Origin: Rotaria sordida
Taxonomy: Eukaryota > Rotifera > Eurotatoria > Philodinida > Philodinidae
NCBI GenBank assembly: GCA_905250125.1
Contig: CAJNOL010000098.1
Coordinates: 124,001-188,000 of the forward strand
Reading direction: 5' to 3'
Length of the DNA stretch: 64,000 nucleotides
Shown here: positions 59,003 through 64,000 of the stretch, in pieces
How the letters are laid out: every line of letters begins with the position of its first letter
Position numbering within the stretch: position 1 is the first letter of the stretch
Program-made: the position numbers and the translations under genes
Notes under the pieces: generated by a model
The model's input: only the letters and a program-made list of their open reading frames with translations
What the model was told of the DNA's origin: nothing
Databases searched by the model: none

Positions 59003-62000
59003 TTATTCAACAGAAATTTGTCGATAATTTTTTTCATTTCTTTTCGATTTTGGTACTTGAATAGATCCATTAAATAATTGTTTTAAATTATTCCAAATAG
59101 CTGATGAAGCATTTTCTTGTGCACGTATTAATGATGGACCATGACCACGAAATTGTGCAAGAAGACGATCATCAGTTGATAAACTAACTATTGATTGATA
59201 TCGTGAACTACCGGCATTCTCATTTTCATTCTAAAATTATAGAAAATTTCCATAGGGAATAAAATTTTCTTTTAAAATTTTTGTTGCAAACCATTTTATC
59301 TAAATATTCAACATGAATATTTAATTTTTCACAAGCTTCAATTAATTGTTGTTTATATGATTTTGAAATTGTTGATGATGATGATGATGATGATTTACAA
59401 GATCTTCGTTCATCTTTTTCAATAATTTCTTCAACAAAATGTACATGTTTTTTTTCTTGTTTATTTATATTATCATTATTTCCATCTCGTTTAAGTAAAC
59501 CTTTAATTGGTGGTGGTGGTAAAATAATAATAGAATCTAATTTTTCAAGTAATATTTTAGCAGCAATTTGTTTAGCTAATTTTTTTGTTTTACCATAACC
59601 TTCAGCTATATCATTATTACCAAATTTAATTTGAAAAGTAAAATTTTCTTTATTAAATAATTGTATAAATTCAATTTTAACTTGTCGTTGTTGAGCTAAT
59701 TGATAAATACGTGTTATTGGATTGAAATTTTCTTGAATATGATTTAATGGTAAAATTTCTAACATTTTTTTTGCAGCTAATTGTTTAGCTGATTGCTTAT
59801 TATAACCATTACCAGTTGTTGAATAGTTTTCACCAATTTGATATGTAACAGTAAATGGATCATCAAATTTCCTATGAACAGAAAGACCAAGTTGTTTAGC
59901 ACGTTCATACATAAGTGATATATCAGATTTTGTTTGATGATTGTTTTTTGAAATAGATGATGATGATGATGATGATGATAAAATATTTAATTGTTGTGTT
60001 GATATTGGATTTTGACGTAAGAAATATAAAGCATTAAGTGCACAATTAGTACGAGCTTGTTGATGTGTATAAGCATGTCCATCAAAATATAAATCATGAC
60101 CAAGATAAAGACGATAATAAAAAAGACTACGAGAATAATTTGATGATGTTGATTTTAAACGTTCATTGAGTAAAACATAATGTGTTGAAATATGATTTCG
60201 ATTAGCCCATGTATTTAATGCAACAGTTGGTGATTGAAAGACTTAAATAGAATAAAGTTTTTATAGTTATATAATCAACGATTAGGATTATCTGACGAAA
60301 TTTTTTTAATATTCTAAATTATGATTTTATACAGAAATAATTCTATCGTGTCTGAACAATAAGTTTCGTTAATGATTTGAATCGTACAGGCTAAACAAGC
60401 ATTTCTTTTATATTTATAATGAACCTTATGCACGATTTGCTTGTTGCATGTCTTCTTGATTGCAGATATTTTTTTCTCCAATTAAAAAAAAAAATGTCTG
60501 TAGAGTAGAATTGAGGATGAACAGGCAAAAGTAATCGCCCATTATAAAGTGTACGAAATGCGGCGTGAGGAGAGAAAAATCATGATCGCATTATGGAAAC
60601 ATACGAAAATAGATATGGATCTTCTCTTCAACTACATTCATACCCTAAATCTAAAAAAAAATGTTGAATATTCTTATGTTTCATTAATGAATTCTTTTGA
60701 CATAATAAATCTTGTCTTGCTTCTACTATACAATCATTTTTCTTGAATAAATCAAAAAAAAGTGACCATGCTAGCTTATTTGTTGCCAAGGATGACTCCT
60801 TCTTTCATCTATCTTTTTTAATCATCTTGTTAGCATACAAGAGAATTGAGAAAGATAGATGAAAGAAAGGACCACTCTCTGTAATAACATAAACTAGTAC
60901 GACCATTCTTTTTATACATGTTCATGGCCAACAGGCAAATCATGAATAAGGTTCATTATAATATTGTTTTTAATTCTAGTATTATGAACAGCAAATGTAT
61001 GAAACTATATGTTGAACAATAATGATATGTAGAAAGTATTTGTCTGAATCCGACTATATTAAAAGTTTTATCTTTAAAGAATACTAGATCAAATATGAAG
61101 AGATTTTATAAATTTTTTGTCTAATCATATAAACATAAAATACTGATTTCATTACTTTGGATAATTAGTGGATTGAATCATCTTCAGACTATTTTTTTTA
61201 TACATTACGTGAAATTTCTTAGAAAAATGTTAACACTATCAGAAGATGTGTATTTCAAAACTTCGAACATTTTACATCAAAGTAATCAAGGAAGATTCTA
61301 AACCTAATCCGTAGACTTATGATATAATTTTGAAATACCTCTTCACTGCCCATTTTTAATATTATGAGAGAAAGTTTTCTACTAATACATTTCAAACTAG
61401 AAAAACATGTAATCACTGCAGAGATGGGCAAGTCATTTTTTCAAGTCATTTAGAAAAAACCTTTTAATTTTCCTCATCTAAAGAGTGTAAAGCTAATTTC
61501 AACGTGGCTAAATTCAGACATGTTCAGGCTACAAAATGATATATTATGGTTAAAGTTTTCTTCCATCAGAAGCACCGTAATACCTTTAAAACACTGTGAC
61601 TTGATGGAAATGACTTGACTTGATCAGGTCAAGTCAAGTCATGGTGTTTTGAACGTATTACGGCGCTTCTGATGGAGAAAAACTTTAACCATAATATATC
61701 ATTTTGTAGCCTGAACATTTCTGAATTTAGTCACATTGAAATTAGAGTCAAACTCTTTAGATGAGAAAAATTATAAGGCTTTTTCTAAATGGCTTGAAAA
61801 ATGACTTGCCCATCTCTGAATCACTGTAAAAGATAAATATGATTTTATGTTTACTATTAATCATTCTTACTTCCTTTTTCATTACAATCGAGTCTATGAA
61901 AATTGGTCGATAAATTTATAGTAATACGAAAAAAAAAACAATATCAACGTAGACGAAGAAAACTAAAGGTTATGACAAAGACTTTGATCTACTCAAAATA

Positions 62001-62704
62001 TGAACTAAAATTTGCTTTTAAAATTGAAATTATTAGATCTACAGATTTTTTTTTTGTGAAATTATATTACACAATCAAACCTAACATCTCATGTAAAAAA
62101 AAATAAGTACTCTCGAAAGTTCATTAATAAATACTAAAGTTTGTTTGAAATAGTACAGTATGAATTTTCTTTGAGACATCGTTTATGTAAAGCATTACTT
62201 TCCCAATAGAAGAGAATTGAAATTAGCAAAATATTTGAACTAATAATACTTTTTAAATTTAATATTCAGTTGAAGGATTTATGTTATATTACTCTAAAAT
62301 TCTTTATTATTATTCGTATGGATCAATTTTTTATTTTCTCATATTCACTATAAACTTTATTAATAATAAATCTTACCATTTATTTGTGAAATATCTTGAT
62401 CATAGTTATTTGTAATCAGTAAATTTCGAAGATCGTCAAGAGCTAATTGAGCAGCTGCACGCTGTGCTAATTTAATACTACGCTCAGCACTAACATAGTC
62501 TTTATCACCCACATAAAGTCGAATTGTATACATTTTTGCATGAGCTGGACCTGACTCTTTTTCCAGTCGATATTTAATAAATATCTATATTGATATATGA
62601 TTTTTTTTTTAATACTAATAAAAATTTCTTTAGTTTTTGTTTGAACATACTTTATTTCGTCGAGCTAAATCATAAATAAGTTTTATCGGTGAAGGTTGTT
62701 GCAT
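59003..62704 (-). CDS. STAU: Staufen double-stranded RNA-binding protein
   Basis: Four exons (62704-62651, 62584-62377, 60241-59292, 59230-59003) encode 479 residues; human Staufen isoforms have about 500-570. Staufen binds double-stranded RNA and acts in mRNA transport, localisation and decay. dsRBD1 (about 4-77) follows human STAU2: PSPIKLIYDLARRNK, ESGPAHAKMYTIRLYVG, AQRAAAQLALDDL. A degenerate dsRBD2 lies at about 91-165. dsRBD3 (about 193-250) ends in QSAKQLAAKKMLEIL, and dsRBD4 (about 260-321: NPITRIYQLAQQ, GYGKTKKLAKQIAAKILLEKL) has the basic KKxAK helix that contacts RNA. A fifth, weaker one crosses the last intron (about 375-470). Two serine runs from TCA/ATC repeats form linkers. 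dsRBD1 to dsRBD4 in this order argue for Staufen rather than PACT/TRBP. Intron 2 (2.1 kb) holds elements M and N. Confidence 0.92.
60408..60970. mobile_element. Inverted-repeat element M in Staufen intron 2
   Basis: Ends TTATAATGAACCTTATGCAC (60414) and the near-complement TGAATAAGGTTCATTATAAT (60944) enclose about 490 bp. Only about 40 bp at each end pair well. A separate hairpin (TTTCATCTATCTTTTTT against AAAGATAGATGAAAG) sits inside at 60793-60880. Confidence 0.65.
61419..61818. mobile_element. Element N: hAT-type palindromic MITE in Staufen intron 2
   Basis: A 400-bp near-perfect palindrome that starts CAGAGATGGGCAAGTCATTT and ends with its complement, flanked by a perfect 8-bp duplication AATCACTG (61411-61418 and 61819-61826). 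CAGNGNTGGGCAA ends with 8-bp duplications are hallmarks of hAT transposons. The centre is a nested hairpin of TGACTT units (GACTTGATCAGGTCAAGTC near 61620). There is no transposase. Arms differ at only a few percent of positions by eye, implying a fairly young insertion. Confidence 0.92.
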
Positions 62705-63725
62705 TTTTTTGGTTTTTTTTGAAAATAATAATAATAGGATAAATTATGTACACAGGATAATAAAGAGGGAATGAAGAAGTGTCTGTCTTTTTATTTGTTT
62801 CACATTGATTTTCTTCTTAGATATTAATAGACGGACGGATGAACACACATGTATAACAGATAAAATGACGCAGAAGCACAAATGGTCAGAAAAAAAAAAT
62901 GCGCGTGACTACAGAATGATAAAATGATAAACAGCAAAGAAAAAAAAGAATAGAAGCAAATCTTTTGTTTTTTTTTTCTTCTTTCTTTATTTCATGTTAT
63001 TGAGTATATTTGAAAAAAAAATACGCTAAACTTGATAGCAACAGATGGAGTATATTTATGATTAAATGTATTCACAATATGAAATATTTGAAATTTTTAT
63101 TTCGTAATATCAATAAATTGTGATTAATATACTTCGATAAAAAGAAAATATTAACTTACTTTCGAGTCAATATAATCGACCATTATAGACATCCATAAAA
63201 AGTTTATATGAGTAACATCGTCTAAATAAAATGAAGTATTCGTATATACATTTGAGATCGAAAAATCGAAGGTTTATTTGAATAATTTTGTTGTAAATGT
63301 ATGCGAAGGTACTGATAGTGCTTGTGTAAGTAAATAGTACATATTTATTTGCCTTGTGATTCTCTATATTATCATGTTGTGAATTTATTTCGTCTGTTAA
63401 ATCAAAACATATGGTATGTAGATTATAAATGTCCTTCTATTTTGAGTAGATTCAAGTCATATGTTGTTTTTAAGTTTTTATCAAAATATTAGCGTCAAAC
63501 GAAAGGTTTACGCATTCTTTTCAATTGCGTTTATTTGTTGATATCAAACAATAAAAAATTGATATTGTCCAACTATGTTATATTAATCGTAGACGTACAC
63601 ATGATTGAAAGTAACGAATTTTTTTGACAGTAAAATACTATATCAAAAAGATTTTAAAAAAAAAGGAAGTGCACATATAAACGCATTAATTTTTCTTCAT
63701 AGGGAAAAAAAACAAATCAAACAAA
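62705..63725. other. Staufen upstream region
   Basis: About 1 kb between the Staufen start and the end of the next minus-strand gene. It contains the Staufen promoter by position. AT-rich; no element recognised. Confidence 0.5.
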
Positions 63726-64000
63726 TTAAAAATTTGTTCTACTTTGTTTACAGTGACGACAATCAACATCACTTGATTTGTTTTTTTCAGTACAATATTT
63801 GCATCGCCATGAAAGACCATTTTCGGTATCTCTATTTAGTATTTGTTTCTTATCATTGGCAGAACTAGATGAAAGATTATCTTCATCTTCTTCATGTATT
63901 AATTCTAGATTTCTATCAAAATATTCTTGATTTCCATGAAGATATTCTTGATTTTCAGCATAGTATTCTTGATTTCTGTCTAGATATTCTTGATTTTCAG
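63726..64000 (-). CDS. 3' end of a RanBP2-type zinc-finger protein
   Basis: The minus strand is open from the window edge to a TAA at 63726-63728, giving the last 90 residues of a protein that continues outside. It has heptapeptide repeats built on NQEY (four visible: NQEYLDR, NQEYYAE-like, NQEYLHG, NQEYFDR), encoded by a 21-bp DNA tandem repeat, then an acidic EEDED patch. A RanBP2-type zinc finger follows: W-R-C-K-Y-C then ten residues then C-R-H-C, matching W-x-C-x2-C-x10-C-x2-C. Such fingers bind single-stranded RNA or ubiquitin. The family cannot be named from the tail alone. Confidence 0.75.
   Translation of the reverse strand, partial: ENQEYLDRNQEYYAENQEYLHGNQEYFDRNLELIHEEDEDNLSSSSANDKKQILNRDTENGLSWRCKYCTEKNKSSDVDCRHCKQSRTNF
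63915..64000. repeat. 21-bp coding tandem repeat
   Basis: At least four units of a 21-bp repeat beginning ATTCTTGATTT (plus strand) encode the NQEY heptapeptides; the array continues past the window edge. Confidence 0.85.

Noticed and set aside
1-64000. tRNA, rRNA or CRISPR features
   Set aside because: No sequence with paired A and B boxes and a cloverleaf, no rRNA-like stretch, and no regularly spaced repeats were found.
1-64000. Reverse-transcriptase, integrase or transposase genes
   Set aside because: I looked for catalytic phrases such as YADD and DDE-type contexts in the longer frames and saw none; all transposon-like elements here appear non-coding.

Overview
This is a eukaryotic, strongly AT-rich nuclear window with no bacterial, organellar or viral genes. 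Exons are joined by many short introns (about 45-70 bp, GT-AG, T-rich before the AG) and a few long introns of 1-2.3 kb. The gene set is plainly animal: gamma-secretase APH-1, SERINC, cyclin E, DEPTOR, Staufen and a TAP-like ABCB9 transporter. An extreme A/T third-position bias, an AG splice acceptor just upstream of many start codons (as expected for spliced-leader trans-splicing) and scattered TGTGGG-type G-rich motifs (the telomere repeat type reported for bdelloids) point to a bdelloid rotifer, possibly Rotaria-like. That assignment is inference.

Layout: 1-712 (-) 5' end of an unrecognised gene. 2171-2702 (+) small MGC-start protein. 4730-8512 (+) PTGES2. 8605-11774 (+) APH-1. 12057-13423 (+) NAD-dependent glycerol-3-phosphate dehydrogenase. 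13.4-18.9 kb non-coding, repeat-rich. 18864-20867 (-) predicted tail-anchored membrane protein. 20.9-24.9 kb repeat-rich. 24901-31208 (+) cyclin E. 32424-35466 (+) SERINC. 35.5-39.1 kb repeat-rich. 39140-45163 (+) ABCB9-like half transporter. 45.2-52.0 kb gene-poor and unresolved. 52048-56134 (+) DEPTOR. 56.1-59.0 kb non-coding. 59003-62704 (-) Staufen. 63726-64000 (-) 3' end of a RanBP2-type zinc-finger gene. I built the gene models by joining exons at GT-AG sites that keep the reading frame and the homologous protein alignment; every exon sum for the complete models is divisible by three.

PTGES2, APH-1 and GPD1 are packed head to tail (gaps of 92 and 282 bp), the first pair in an operon-like way. 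No RNA genes, CRISPR arrays or transposase/reverse-transcriptase reading frames were found.

The most unusual property is the density of long inverted repeats: about 14 palindromic (foldback/MITE-like) non-coding elements of 0.25-1.1 kb, several of them inside introns of APH-1, cyclin E, ABCB9 and Staufen. Two have diagnostic ends: a 266-bp Tc1/mariner-type palindrome with TA duplication, and a 400-bp hAT-type palindrome with a perfect 8-bp duplication. There is also a two-copy dispersed repeat, one copy of which carries a 51-bp mini-hairpin flanked by a 12-bp duplication. Protein-level oddities include an Asn in place of a key His of APH-1, an altered ABC signature in ABCB9, a Myc-like FBW7 degron in cyclin E, and a DEPTOR without the usual phosphodegron.
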